Shown here piece after piece: positions 34,985 through 46,879 of a stretch of DNA of 64,000 nt (its first letter is position 1; each line of letters begins with the position of its first letter). This DNA comes from Lasiosphaeria ovina. Taxonomy: Eukaryota; Ascomycota; Sordariomycetes; Sordariales; Lasiosphaeriaceae. Under the pieces are notes generated by a model that had not been told where the DNA came from, did not search any database, and saw only the letters and a program-made list of their open reading frames with translations. The translations under genes and the position numbers were made by a program. The DNA lies in NCBI GenBank assembly GCA_033439765.1, contig JAULSN010000001.1, positions 3,534,001 to 3,598,000 of the forward strand. Direction: 5' to 3'.

Positions 34985-37979
34985 ATGCCTCGAGTCGCCC
35001 AACAGCCGCGCAGAAGCGCAAGCAGGAACGTTTCCGGTTCTCTGGCGGCATCGCCATTCAAGTCGCCGGTTAAGTGAGTTTCTGTGGTGGCCCCTCCCCG
35101 AATTGATATCGAAATCGATATTGCAATTACAGCGAACCGCATTTTCGTGAATCGCGTCACGCGTCTTTTCTTGTCTCGTCTCGTCCTGTCCCACTCCACG
35201 CCTCTAACGCAGGCAACCCGCGCCATCTAGGATCCCACTCAACGACGATGCCGAAGAAAAAGCCCGTCGCTCCCACGGCCGCAAGGCGCTGCACGAGGCG
35301 CAATTCAACCAGCTGAGGGCCGCCGCCACGGGCACCCCCGCGCGAAAGACCAGCGTCGCCCTCAACGACATGGAGAATGTCGGCTCCCCCGGCTCCAACC
35401 CGCGCACCCCGCGCCCGCGCATGGCCGGCAGGGAGAACTCGGCCGCCGCCGCCCTGCTCGACGACGAGGACCGCTTCGTCGTCGGTGGCTCCGCCGTCAC
35501 CCCCATGAAGCGCGCGCCCCCCATCCTCGCAAACTTTGAGGAGTGGATGAAGATGGCCACTGACAACAAGATCAACGCCACCAACTCGTGGAACTTCGCC
35601 CTCATCGACTACTTCCACGACATGTCCCTGCTCAAGGAGGGCGACGGCGTCAACTTCCAAAAGGCCAGCTGCACCCTCGACGGCTGCATGAAGATCTACA
35701 CCAGCAGAGTCGACAGTGTCGCCGTCGAGACCAACAAACTTCTCAATGACGTCGCTGACAACCAAGGCAACAAGAAGAAGGGCCGCGACGGTGCCGAGGA
35801 TGGCGGCGACGATGACGAAGAGGAAGAGGTGGACGAAAACGGCAACGCCGTCAAAAAGAAGCCCAAGAAGAAGGGGAGGTCATCCGAGGCCACTCTAGCC
35901 CCCTCCTTTGCCTCGCTGCAGCTCAAAAAGTTCGAACTCGAGTTCACAGTCGACCCCCTCTTCAAAAAGGCGTCGGCCGACTTTGACGAGGGCGGCGCAA
36001 AGGGCCTCCTTCTCAACCACCTGATGATCGACTCGCAAGGCCGCATTGTCTTTGACAGCAGCGATGACGCCAACGACACGGTAGAGTCGGACCCAAAGCC
36101 CAGCCATGAGGGTGCTGATGCCGACGAGATGGACCTTGATCTGGAGAAGGAGTCCGAGGAGATCGACGATGCGGACGACGAGGACGTCGAGATTGACGTG
36201 GTTACCCTCGGCGCCCGCTTCTTCCCCGACCTCGCGCGTCTGGACGAACTCGATGTCTGCCCGTCACTGAAGACGTTCGATCTCGGCGACCCAAGCGGCT
36301 CCATGGACATCCCGTTCCTCAGGGCACCCGAAGATTGGCGCCAGGACCAGGAAAAGGAAAAGACGCCAGGGCCTGGCGGCATCGGGAACAAGTCGGGCAT
36401 GTTCATCGACGAGGAGAACCTGCTCGGCTTTGACGACGACGACGACGACGGTCTCGGCGCCTTTGACCTGGGAGCCGATGTCAACTTTGGCGAGGGTGGT
36501 GAGGCTTGGGCGCGTGAGGCCGCCCTCGAACCGCACATGATGCGCGTTTTCGACGCGGGCCTGGGCCTCGGAGATGGTGCGGGCGCCGAGGGCGAGGGCG
36601 TGGACTTGATGGACGGGCTAAAAGGCGACTTCGCCGTGTCCATGACCAGCACGCAAAAGGCCGACCAGGCTCACGAGGACATTCTCGGCTACTTTGACCA
36701 GGCCCTGCAGAAGAACTGGGCCAGCGCCGAGCACTGGAGGATACGCAAGATCAAGGACGTCAACAAGCCAGCCGAGCCCACACGGCAGCGGAAGGAGAAG
36801 CAGCCCTTCGAGATCGACTTCCTCTCGCCCCTCGAGCCTTCGCTTGCCGAGGCCCTCTACACGCAGGCATCGGCCAACTCGGCCATCTCGCTCCCCAAAA
36901 AGGACTGGAAGTCCAAGTCGCGCAACATGCTCCCCGACGACAAGCACTTCAGCTCGCGGCAGCTGCTCACGCTGTTCCTCAAGCCCAAGGCGCGCATGGG
37001 CCGCCGGCGCGTCCTGGGCGGCGGCCGCGGCGTGTTTGGCAACGCGGCCGACGCGCAGCACCCAAACAACGTGCCTGAGGGCGAGATGGACGAGGCGTTC
37101 TGGGCGTCTCAGAAAGCGCCCCTACTACCCAATGCCGACCCCGCCGCAAGCAACGGCGCGCCCGGCGGCGACGACGCGTCGGCCCTCCCGAAGGGTGACT
37201 ACGACGCAAACTTCTTCCAGGACAACGACCTGCCGTTCGCCGGGGTGGGCGACAATGATGATGACGATGACGACGACGGCGACGAGTTCGCCGACGCGCG
37301 CGACCACTTCTCGCCGGGCCCCGGTGGCCCCGGTGGGCCCAATGCCATGGGAATGATGACCGAAGTAGGCATGACGGGCGCCTTCAACGGCCTCACCGTC
37401 ACCAACCCGGCCGACCTCGCCTTCGGCACCATGCTCGTCACGCAGAACCGCCGTGTGCGCCCGGAGTACGTCCAGTACGCCCGCGTCGCCAAAAAGGTGG
37501 ACGTCCGCCGGCTCAAGGAGGAGATTTGGAAGGGCATGGATTTTGAGAAGCTCGACAAGGTGAGATTTCCCTCTTTCCTTCAACTCTTCTCCCTTTAGCC
37601 CCGCCTCAGGGGAGAGATCATAAAGCCATCTCCCCGTTCCCGAGAACCCAAAAAAAAACACAAGGATCTTAGCTAACAGAATTTGACATCAAAACAGGCG
37701 CAGGATCCCAACCGTTCGCGCCTGCCCACGCCGCCCCAAGAGGGCGACGGGGGAGACGACAACGCCAACAACCCAACCCTAAAGTTCACCGACGTCGTCA
37801 ACGACCTCCAGCGCGTCTACCCCAAGGCCGCCATGGACGACATCTCCACCAGCTTCTGCTTCATCTGCGTGCTGCACCTGGCCAATGAGAAGGGCCTTGT
37901 CATCGAGAAGACCCCCGACCTGACGGAGCTGACCATCCGCAAGGACTGGACCGCCGAGATCACCGAAGGCGGGGACTAA
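34985..37979 (+). CDS. brn1: Condensin complex subunit 2 (Brn1 / CAP-H / Barren)
   Basis: Kleisin subunit bridging the Smc2-Smc4 heads during mitotic chromosome compaction. Three exons, 34985-35073, 35231-37559 and 37698-37979, give 899 residues. The small first exon (MPRVAQQPRRSASRN... FKSPV) joins through a split Lys to IPLNDDAEEKARRSHGRKALHEAQFNQLR, the conserved N-terminus. Motif I follows (ILANFEEWMKMATDNKINATNSWNFALIDYFHDM), then LDGCMKIYTSRVDSV, the acidic middle, FFPDLARLDELDV, and the C-terminal winged helix that contacts Smc (KKVDVRRLKEEIWKGMDFEKLDK; VNDLQRVYPKAAMDDISTSFCFICVLHLANEKGL). Introns are 157 and 138 nt, phases 2 and 0. The third-exon acceptor could be 37697 or, 6 nt later, after GCGCAG; both keep frame. 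Confidence 0.95.
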
Positions 37980-39005
37980 ACTTATCTGGTTAGCGGGAAG
38001 GTGTGAACGAATGCGTGTTTTTTTCTTATTCCTTCTATATATCTACGCTGGTCTGCTGTCTGTTTCATACCTGTTTATCTCTGCTGTTGGGTGCATTACA
38101 CCACGCACCACACGCACAAAACACAAAGCGGTGGTTGAACGCGGGAGTGAGTGCCACTTTTGCGGGAAGGGAGTCGTGGATGGAGTTTTGGTTTGGGCTT
38201 GGTTTTTTATTGTCGATTTATTATGCCTACCTAGCTGTCGATGGTGCGTGCGTGCATGCTACTACTACAAACGATAATGAAGATATCCTGCTGTTTCTCT
38301 GCCCTTCCACAATCTTCTTTTGTATGTGTGTATGTCTTTTTGTATATTTTGTTCCGTCTGCTCAAGGAGGCTCTGCTCAAGGAGGGACTTTCACACCTTG
38401 ATCTATCACAAAAGTGAATTGGCTTATACCCACCACCACGCACACATTAAAATGAACACAGTAAAGCTTGTATGTGTGTATATGTGTGTGTGCCCCCGTG
38501 TGCCCGTGGTTTTGATTTCATATCGCCTGTCCTACCCCGGCTTTTCATCTCTGGGAAAAGAACCGCCCACTCGATAAGGCTGTCGTGGGTCTATCTCTAG
38601 TGGAGGCTGAAATCTTAGACTTAGAGTTAGGATGTTCAAGTGGTAGTACCTAGGTATCTAGGCAGGATACGGACGAGGCACCTCATCCATCCCCAAGGGA
38701 GGGCTAGCGGTATCGTCGTAACGATATAAGGTATAGAGTACTTCGTAGAATGTCTACTTTGTTCCGACTGTACTAGCTAGACGTAAGACGTGTTCAGTCT
38801 ACTCCGGAATACAGGCTCTATCTATCCTACCAGGGTAATATTTATACGTCTACGCAAAGAGGTCGTGTTTGTATCATGCAAAAAAGGCAGTCCCACCCAC
38901 CGCTGCCCAAGCTGCACAAACTAGCCGAGTCGGTGGCCGAGTCGGATGTCGTGGGGACCCACACGTCTCATTCTCCATCTCCCTTCCCACTACCAATACC
39001 CAACA
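37980..39005. other. Intergenic region downstream of brn1
   Basis: About 1 kb, T-rich then AT-rich; no gene. It contains the perfect palindrome TACCTAGGTA at 38647-38656, followed by a second TCTAGG word. Confidence 0.55.
38647..38656. repeat. TACCTAGGTA palindrome
   Basis: Perfect 10-bp palindrome, the core form of the recurring intergenic word. Confidence 0.85.
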
Positions 39006-40269
39006 TCACTCTGCTTTCTTGGAACCCCCGCCGTCTTGATGCTTCTTCTCTTGCTCGGCGCTAGGGCTGTCGCCGGCAGCGGCAGTAGCGGCATCGCCAT
39101 CTGGGACGTCAAAAGAAGCTAGGAGCTCGTCCAGCTTGCTCTCCAGATTTGTCAGGTTGGCCTCAAGAGCTGCGGCCGTTTGCTCGCCTCTAGTAGGTTC
39201 AACGCGCGTGTGCTCACATGCACACACATAGAGATCAGCATTTGCAAAGCCGGCGTTGGCTCGAACTGGTCCCAGCCTCTCTCCCCACTGGGGGAAGGGG
39301 GGGACCCGTTGGACCCCTAATCCTGAAAACCGACAAGGATCATTGGACCCTGCATAATTGACGGAAAGGAAAGGAGATTTCCCTGGGGGAGGGGGCTTGG
39401 AGGTGTGGGATCCGGATCCATCTGCATGAGAACGGTAGGACGTATGTATACAGACGGCACACAATATCCCGTCCGTCCCCAAGGTCATCAAAGCACCGGC
39501 ATTCTGAAGCCGAGGGAGGGACTCCTGAAAGAGCTCTTGAAGCGGCAGCTTGCGCCCAACTAGAGGCGGTGGGGGGATGGATAATAGAGCAGGTGGAAAA
39601 GCCATGGCAAGACAGATGGGAATCGGAATATTCGGGACTGTGGTGCTTCTCAGGAGTGGGTACGGGATTGCATCCCTGGGGACAGAGGAAGAGGAACCCT
39701 TGCCAGGCAGGCATGCAGAGAGGACCCTGAGATTTGTTTCCCGTGCCGCATGGTAGTCCCGCGCCAAACTGCCAACGCTGTTACGTTATTTTGCATGGTC
39801 GGCTACTTGTTCGACCAGCAAGGCGAGGAAGCCGGGGCCGGGGTTGCTTTTGTTCATTTGGAAATCCCGCGAGGAAAAGATCGGTGGGCAAGTGACAGAG
39901 CGCAGATGATGAAAATCGTATCATACCTAGCAAGGTCTTTCAGGGTCTAGACCGGAACCAAGCAAGAGGGGCAGTCAGCCAAACATAATCGGAAAGTTTG
40001 AAGGCGGCATGCCGAGAGCCCATTTGACAGCATACATAGTACGGCGTCACACGGACATGGGAAATGGAAAATGGAAAATGGAATACGGAATGTGGAAAAT
40101 GGGAAAATGTGGGAGAAGCAGGTCACTCAGTGCTTACCTGCGCTAGATGGTCGCCAACCAAGGCTGACGGTGCCGACCACGACGGCGACGACGGTGATGA
40201 CAACGGCGGCTGCGAATCTCCGTTGCCGGCAGCATCCCGGGCTGCTGTTGAATTGGTGCCGGAAGCCAT
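39006..40269 (-). CDS. Small coiled-coil protein (tentative two-exon model)
   Basis: Exon 1, 40269-40138, starts MASGTNSTAARDA and ends LVGDHLAQ at a perfect GTAAGC donor. Exon 2, about 39182-39006, encodes QTAAALEANLTNLESKLDELLASFD and an Ala/Lys-rich tail ending KKAE. Joined in phase 0 they give 102 residues with one clear amphipathic helix. The intron would be 955 nt, unusually long here, and the acceptor is a weak GAG, so an additional small exon or a different acceptor is possible. The helix has heptad-like spacing and reads as genuinely coding, unlike the upstream part of the same open frame (to 39767). I do not recognise the family; small fungal coiled-coil subunits of many complexes look like this. 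Confidence 0.4.
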
Positions 40270-42008
40270 CCCGTAGGCAGTTGAGCTAGGTATCCGTGAC
40301 CAAGTATCCGTATCGGATGTACCGTATCTTACTTTAGGTAATACCTAGCACTCAAGTAATAGAAGGTAAGGTAGGGCAGACGTTAAGCGAGGGAGATGCT
40401 CGAGTCCCTGTGACCGAAGTACCAGTGCCTTGGGACCGGAAGGGTGTACGAATACTGGCAGTGACACGTGTAAGGTGAGGCAGGTATCCGTAGCGCGATG
40501 ATGTGACCCGGGCCTCTTCAGGGTCCGCGCGATGCTGGTTCTCCCGTCTTGCACCTCTTGGGTGGCTTGGGCTCAAAAGCGTCGGGGTTCTTTTTGGAAG
40601 GGAAGGCGTGAGGGCCTTGGCTCCGTGTTCGCTGCGCAGCGCTGCACTTCACTGCACCGCTCGACCTGATGCGCCTGTCACGAGGTTTGAAGTCCACTCC
40701 ACTGAGACTGTGTGTACGTACTGTGTAAGACTAGGTAGGTAGGGGCGGGCTGCCCAAGTGGAGCGGTGGTCGCGGTCTACACTACTCTGAGAAGAGGTTG
40801 AAGATTGAGCTCGTACGATATTTGCAGCGAGGCCCGGAACTAGCGAGCTGCTTTGGGAGAGAGATGGATGGAGGCTGTTTTACAAAGCAGGCGCTCTGAC
40901 AACTGCCTGTCTCGCTAGGTGGTCTCTTGTGCCGCTTTGCCATGCCCCTTCGCCTTTCCCATGGATGAGAGGCGCGGTCGCGCTCACCCGCCCGCTGTCT
41001 GAACTTTGAAGTCCGGGTTGGACGGCTCTATTCAACTGTATAAGTGGCGTTGCGGGATAGACGGAGCATCCCTGGCCAAAAATTAGTACGTAGAATAAAT
41101 CTCAAAATCCCTTGCTCGCCTTGGCGCGTTGAGGGTCCGAGCTTGTGGGCGGTTTCTAGAGGATATTTATAGCACCCTCAGTTAGACCTCGAAAGCCAGC
41201 ATCAAAGCCAGGCTGGAGTATAGCAAGGAATATCACACGAGGGTTTCAAGTTACTTACCACTCCAGTGTTGTAAGTGTGAATGTGTAGGTTCGGGTTCAC
41301 GTGGATATTGTCGGTACAGGATCCATACGTAAGGTAGTGTGAAAATGTATTCTTCGGCCTAACAAGAAAAGATACAATGGAAGGTTTCGAATTGGAAACT
41401 CATCTAATCATTGGATGTCAGCTTCATGGTGACGGGAGCTATGAACCCTCGCCCTGCGAGAAGCTTCCTAATTTTGACTCAAGACCATTCCCGGGGAAAC
41501 AATAAAAGGTATCCGTAGAGAAGTCCTAGCGACAAGGTCCGCGGGGACAATGACGTTGCTGCATTGTCCAAGCTGGGTTGGTATCAGTCAAACGGCTATA
41601 ACGAACGAAATCGACCCAACCACCTCCACCCTAAAGTACGGATACCTCCTCAGCAATCCCATCTCCTACTCCTCCAGAATAGGGATTCTGCTTCTTGTCT
41701 TTGCGGCATTAGAAACATTGGACGAAGACGGTTGCAAGGGTGCTGGGGGCGGGTTTTGTGCAAAGTCTCGATCCCACGGCCAACCGCCGATTCTGACAGG
41801 ACAAGGTGAGCGCGACGAGAGTGGATTTCATAGCACTTTGCACCGCGTGCGAGCCAAAAGACAAGATCTGCAGCAAGACAATTGGACACCCACTCCACTG
41901 CCACTTTGCCTGTAGGCACGGCAGAACACAGCTCGCCTGCTATGGTCCAGGTCCTCAAGAGGTATTCTATTGATCAAAGTGGGAGCGTACGCAAGGTAAG
42001 TACTCAGA

Positions 42009-42027
42009 GGTACCTACAGTAGGTACC
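42009..42027. repeat. Perfect inverted repeat GGTACCTAC-A-GTAGGTACC
   Basis: Nine-base arms around a single A; the strongest member of the intergenic palindrome set. It could form a hairpin or bind a dimeric factor. Confidence 0.9.
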
Positions 42028-44305
42028 GCACCAAGAGGTGTGAGGTGGTGAACATTCCTCCCGACACTCGAGGAGGCGTTCTTTTATTGCGGCAATGGCC
42101 GATTGTTATTGGCTAGGTGCCCTTTCGCGCCTGCCACCGTGACGCCGCACGACGGCGCGCCAGCTGGGCAAAAAAGTGGCCAGTGGCCAGCTCCAATTGG
42201 CCCGCACTCCCCTGGCCCCATTAGAATCCCATCATTATCGTACGTTTTTCATGTGTCTCCTGGCATCGATGGGGATCGAGATCCTTTTTCCCACCCTTCA
42301 TCCACCTCACCCTTTCCGCAAATCCGCATCGCACCCCAATGCCCCGAGCTTTGGCCCATGGATGATGACATTCTGGCTTCCTGACCCTGCGCTGCACTAC
42401 GCTTCGACCTGCGCTCAACAGCCGTTTTGAGTCTCCAGTGTTTGCTCCCTCCCCCCCCCCCCAGCGCCTGCGCCCCAACATGGAAAGTCACCCGGTCCTG
42501 GGGCTGCCAAAGGTGGTTGATGCGCCCAATGGTGGGAATCTGAGATCGGACACCCCTCCTGCCCACCCGCCATTTCACCATTCCCATGCTTTACGCAGGA
42601 ATGCCCATTTTGCCTCGAATGCAGAATGCTGCCGCAACTGTCTGCCCCTGCTCTGCCACGGTTAAGGCCCCGTCCCAAACCCTCGGCCGGACAATGGACC
42701 GACAAATGCCAATGGTTTGTCCTCGACGGCGACGATAATAGCGAGCGGGCCTTACTCCTCAGAGGCATCCCACCGAGTATCCGTACCAAACATACGGTGC
42801 CTCCATCCCTTACCTACAATGAGCAACCATCAAGAGGTGACCGAGGCTCCGGCGAGCGCCACCCCACCTCTCCCCAGCAAAAGTGCGATCGATAATCGAT
42901 TAATCGATTGCGCGAGATGGAGGGAGGTGGAGGGGCAGTTCTAGTGGAGTAGCTCCGTAACTACCTTACGGAAGTAAAGGTCCATTTTTGTCGAGCATGT
43001 CGAGCCTCGTGCCTGTCCATCATCCGTTGATCTGCTTGACAGAAGAAAATTACTTGCCCGGCTCCCCGCGAGTCCCGCTAGGCTTACGTACCTTGGACTT
43101 GGCTATACTTTGCACAGTTGTCTGGCCCTCTTTCCTTGTCTCCGGAGTACACCCTTTTCGGATTACTGCGGACTTGAGAATCCCATTCCCGCCTGCCCAA
43201 CCCGGCCCTGTGGTCCTAGCTCGGGGTGAGTTCGAACTAGTAGCTGCCCCCTGCGCCTCGGTACCCGTGGGGTTTTCGCAACTTCCATGTCAACTCGTTC
43301 AAACTCGAGAGGGAGAGCAAGCAACAGTTGGGAGGCGCATTGCTGCCCTCACCCCCCCTTCCCCACTCTCCTCGAATCGACACATACGCTGGTGTGTACG
43401 TTCACTACTCTGTGCTCGTTGAAGATCTTATAATATCAATCACTAGTTTGACATTTTCAACTTTCAAAGCTCGCTCCGTCCATGGCGCCCCCGAAACCTT
43501 CTAGGTACTACTCCGTACCAGGCAATGTATTGATCTGTTCTCGTCTTCTTGTGTGAAGTTAACCGTGCTCCTGGAAACCGAATGGGTGGTGAACAGCAGC
43601 AGCAGCAGCAGCAGCAGTGCTGTAGACAGCTGTAAACAAAAACCGATCACAATAACAGGTAGCGATGCAATGGCCGACGGTGTGTCGAGTCAGCTCCCAC
43701 CCGCAGGGAGGTCGTCTAGTCCCAATATACGATGTATGTACAGGCATACGGAATACATGTTCGGTACATATACCCGCCCTTGTTGCGACCACACGTGTTG
43801 TGTCTGTCTGGAGCCGGTGCGCTGACAGGCCTCGAGAGTACATGAGCAACGCCCGGCCCCATGTCGTTTGGTCTAGACCAAGGGCGGCCAGCGATCCAGT
43901 TGCCGTCACGCCCCAGAACGGCATGCTACCTTTATTATAGCCAACCACCCACATCTGCACCATTCCCAAGTAAGTACTTACCTTATTTGCGACCTCGGTG
44001 CGGTATGTACCTCTCCCAATAGCATCTTGTCCCCGAACCTTGCCCATGCCTGCCCACCAGTCTTGTACCACATTGTCGGCTTATGTTTGCATACATACAG
44101 TAAAAGCGTGTCATCGAGATCTTGTCCGTCACCCCACCACCAAAAGGGCCAAGTTCCAAGAATCCCATAATCATGTGTAAATCCCGTCTTTACTTTGCCA
44201 TTGACTCCACTCCCCAGATAAACTGCACCTGCCTTTTTCCTCCCACAAAAACTCGCGCCCGGCTTCTGTGACGACCTCGAGCTCTCAACCGTCTTGCGCC
44301 TCTAG

Positions 44306-44330
44306 GAACCTGAACCTGAACCTGAACCTG
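44306..44330 (+). repeat. AACCTG hexamer repeat (about four copies)
   Basis: Short tandem repeat about 500 bases upstream of the SAM-HMG start codon. Confidence 0.85.
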
Positions 44331-44820
44331 TCTCGATCTCGGCCGTCCTGTCCAACGCCCATCCATACCTGCTTGCCCATATACTGTCTGCGTTAAGCCT
44401 CATAACCGCTGCCGCCAAGCTTCCATTACCGCCTGGACAGCCAGCTTGCGACCCGCCGCTCTGACTCGAGAGCCCGCGACTGTCACAACCTCGACTGCCT
44501 GGGAAGGATAATTGAACCAACAGAACAGTGAAGGGTGGGTTTCCCCGGTTCTTCGATCTAAATCATTTGGAGCATACGCACTGTACACACACCAAAGCCT
44601 CGGACAAGGGCGTCCCAAGATCGCCCACGGGGACCAGTACCTCGGGACTTCGCCGGGAATGAAGGTGTCCGCAGATTCGTATGGCGAGGCAATGGGGCTC
44701 TTGGGGTGTGCAAGCTTCCAGACCATCCATACCAAAACAGCCACGAGATTCCACCCGTCGCCTCTGGCTCAGTGCAGCTAACCGATATACCACACTACCA
44801 GGCTGTCGTCCGACTGGATC

Positions 44821-46879
44821 ATGAAGACTCTCGAGACCATACTTGCTGAGCTGAGCCTCACTGAGTATCTCGATGCGTTTGTCGAACAGGGATTTGACAC
44901 ATGGGAGACCATACTGGACATTACCGAATCCGATCTGTGAGCTCGATAATGCCTCTCATTCTAAAAGCAAGGCACTATTCCAGCTAACACGCTTCGGTTC
45001 ACCAGCGATGCGCTAGGCGTGAAGCTTGGTCATCGACGGGTAGGCACCCCATCCCTTGGACTGCTATGCGCCGTGTTTGTATTTGTGTCGCGGAGGTGTT
45101 CCGGTGGCTAATTTGATGATCGATGGACAACTCAGAGGCTTCAAAGACGCATCGCCAACTCTCGAGGGATTGCTCCCGAAGCCTCCCTCGGTTCCCGGGT
45201 ACAGCCTGCTTCCGATGACCCCAGAGTGTTGGACGCCCACCGATCCGACTTTTCGAGGCTAGATGCCCTAGAAGCGGGCAACGTCATCCCAACCAAGCGA
45301 AAATACCGGCGCCATCCAAAGGTGTGACGCAGTTCTTTGGGTTTGCCCACCCCCCCGTACTGAGTAAGCTTGGAGGGGCTGATTCGTAACCCGCTTGTTT
45401 GTAGGTGGACGAGAATGCGCCTTTGAAACCGCCCTCGGCCTATGTGCTCTTCTCAGCCAGTACGTCACGTAACCCCCTATTGTGCTGGAGTTCCCGCACC
45501 CGCCGTTGCACCGAAAACTAACCGAACTCGATTTTCTGTCTTGAAGAGATGCGTGATGAGGAGCTGAAAGACCGGAATTTGGGCTTCACCGAGATCGCAA
45601 AGCTCGTGGGAGAGAATTGGCGGAGCCTATCCCCTGCCGAAAAAGAACCGTTCGAGTCACATGCACAAGTAGCCAAGGAAAGGTACCAAATTGAGATGGA
45701 AGAGTACAAGAAGACGTCCCAGTACGAGAGGTACCAGCTTTACCTACAAGAATTCAAGGCCAAGCATGACCATCCACAAGGTGTGTAGAGGTTTCTGCTC
45801 CCCCCCGCCGAGCCCTTTCACTCCTAACGACATCCCATTCTGCCTTCCTAGCCATGTATGTGTTCTAATTCGCAACCGAACTTAGATAGGGACGCGGCGA
45901 AGCGACTGAAGCTTGCCGACGTTAGAATGCCAGATGGTGGTACCGGCAGCACAAGGTCTAACCGGACGAGCAGGAGTGGGAGTGAACCCCAACGGGAAAT
46001 CGGATCACCGCGGCACGGGTCCCAGCAAGGAATTGAATCTGCCTCCGCCGACGCCCCATTCTCGTCGTCCTTGACGCCAAGCTTATATCATGCTTCCCTC
46101 GCTGACCCGGTGAACTCCCCCTTAACAAAGAACATCAACCGACACCTATACGAACTCTCGCCCACCTTCAACACCTTCAACAACGTTAGAGAATTGCAAC
46201 CGTTACCGAGCAAGCGTATCACAAACTGGGTAGATGAGGACCGTCATGAACAGCCAGCCACACAGAGGCAGCTTCCTTCTCTTTCCGATGTTTTCGATCG
46301 TCACGGGTTGCTACATGAGCCTGCCGGATTCTATGCTTTGCGAGAAGATGCTCCCAATAGCCCCCCAGCTGCAACCATTGCCAACGAACCCAGGCCCGCT
46401 TTGAGAAAAGGCGAATCCTCGTCCTCATCTGCCAGCACACCATCTTCCATCTCATCATTAGGGCACCCTCGAACCCCACTCGACAATTCAATGCCTATCC
46501 ATTCCCTGTTGAGTTCAAAGCCAAATCACGTCCACGAGGCCCAACAGCAGCCCATACTTCCCGCAATGACTATACCCGGAGAACATGGCCAACCGTTTGT
46601 CCACCAGCCGATAAACGGTGCTGGCATGTTTGCGGCCAATGGTTAGCCGTGCAGCTACCCCAGATATCCAACCTCTGCTAATGGTGATGAAAAGGCTACC
46701 ATGGCGGGCCTTCAAACTCCCACTCCTCTATAAGCATACCTACCGTCAACCCGGGGCACGGCACGCAACCTGCATCATGTAGAGCCGAGTCGTCCAAGCG
46801 TGGGAAACCAGATGTCAATCTTGACGGTATGAGCGCTTTGTTGAAGGCAGGCGAGATTGTCAACCGCCGAGCTCAGTAG
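44821..46879 (+). CDS. SAM-domain and HMG-box protein (putative transcription regulator)
   Basis: Seven exons, 44821-44936, 45006-45039, 45136-45321, 45405-45459, 45547-45780, 45886-46641 and 46695-46879, total 521 residues. Residues 1-65 form a SAM domain (ETILAELSLTEYLDAFVEQG...ITESDLDALGVKLGHRRRLQRRI). Residues 113-195 form an HMG box (LKPPSAYVLFSAKMRDEELKD... FTEIAKLVGENWRSLSPAEKEPFE). The tail is Ser/Pro-rich. The open frame of exon 6 stops at 46646, but a GTTAGC donor at 46642, a CTGCTAATG branch and an AAAAG acceptor at 46694 lead to a further 61 codons ending GMSALLKAGEIVNRRAQ, which look strongly coding. SAM-HMG proteins of filamentous ascomycetes are likely nuclear regulators; the target is unknown. 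All seven exons keep frame. Confidence 0.85.

Larger units (their letters stand above)
40270..44820. other. 4.5 kb gene-free region upstream of the SAM-HMG gene
   Basis: No credible coding sequence on either strand. It holds many copies of GTATCCGTA, CTAGGTA and TACGGATAC words (40287, 40307, 40481, 41509, 41636, 42776, 43502), the inverted repeat at 42009-42027, a 12-C run (42451-42462), an AGC run (43594-43614) and an AACCTG hexamer repeat (44306-44330). The length and position are compatible with a long regulatory region or a spliced leader for the downstream gene. Confidence 0.5.

Noticed and set aside
35696..36652. 318-codon minus-strand frame opposite brn1
   Set aside because: Ser-rich antisense of acidic condensin linker; no known family.
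39183..39767. Upstream part of the minus-strand frame at 39006-39767 as coding
   Set aside because: Only the last about 60 codons look coding; the rest lacks composition bias and carries a run of unrelated residues, so it is taken as intron.
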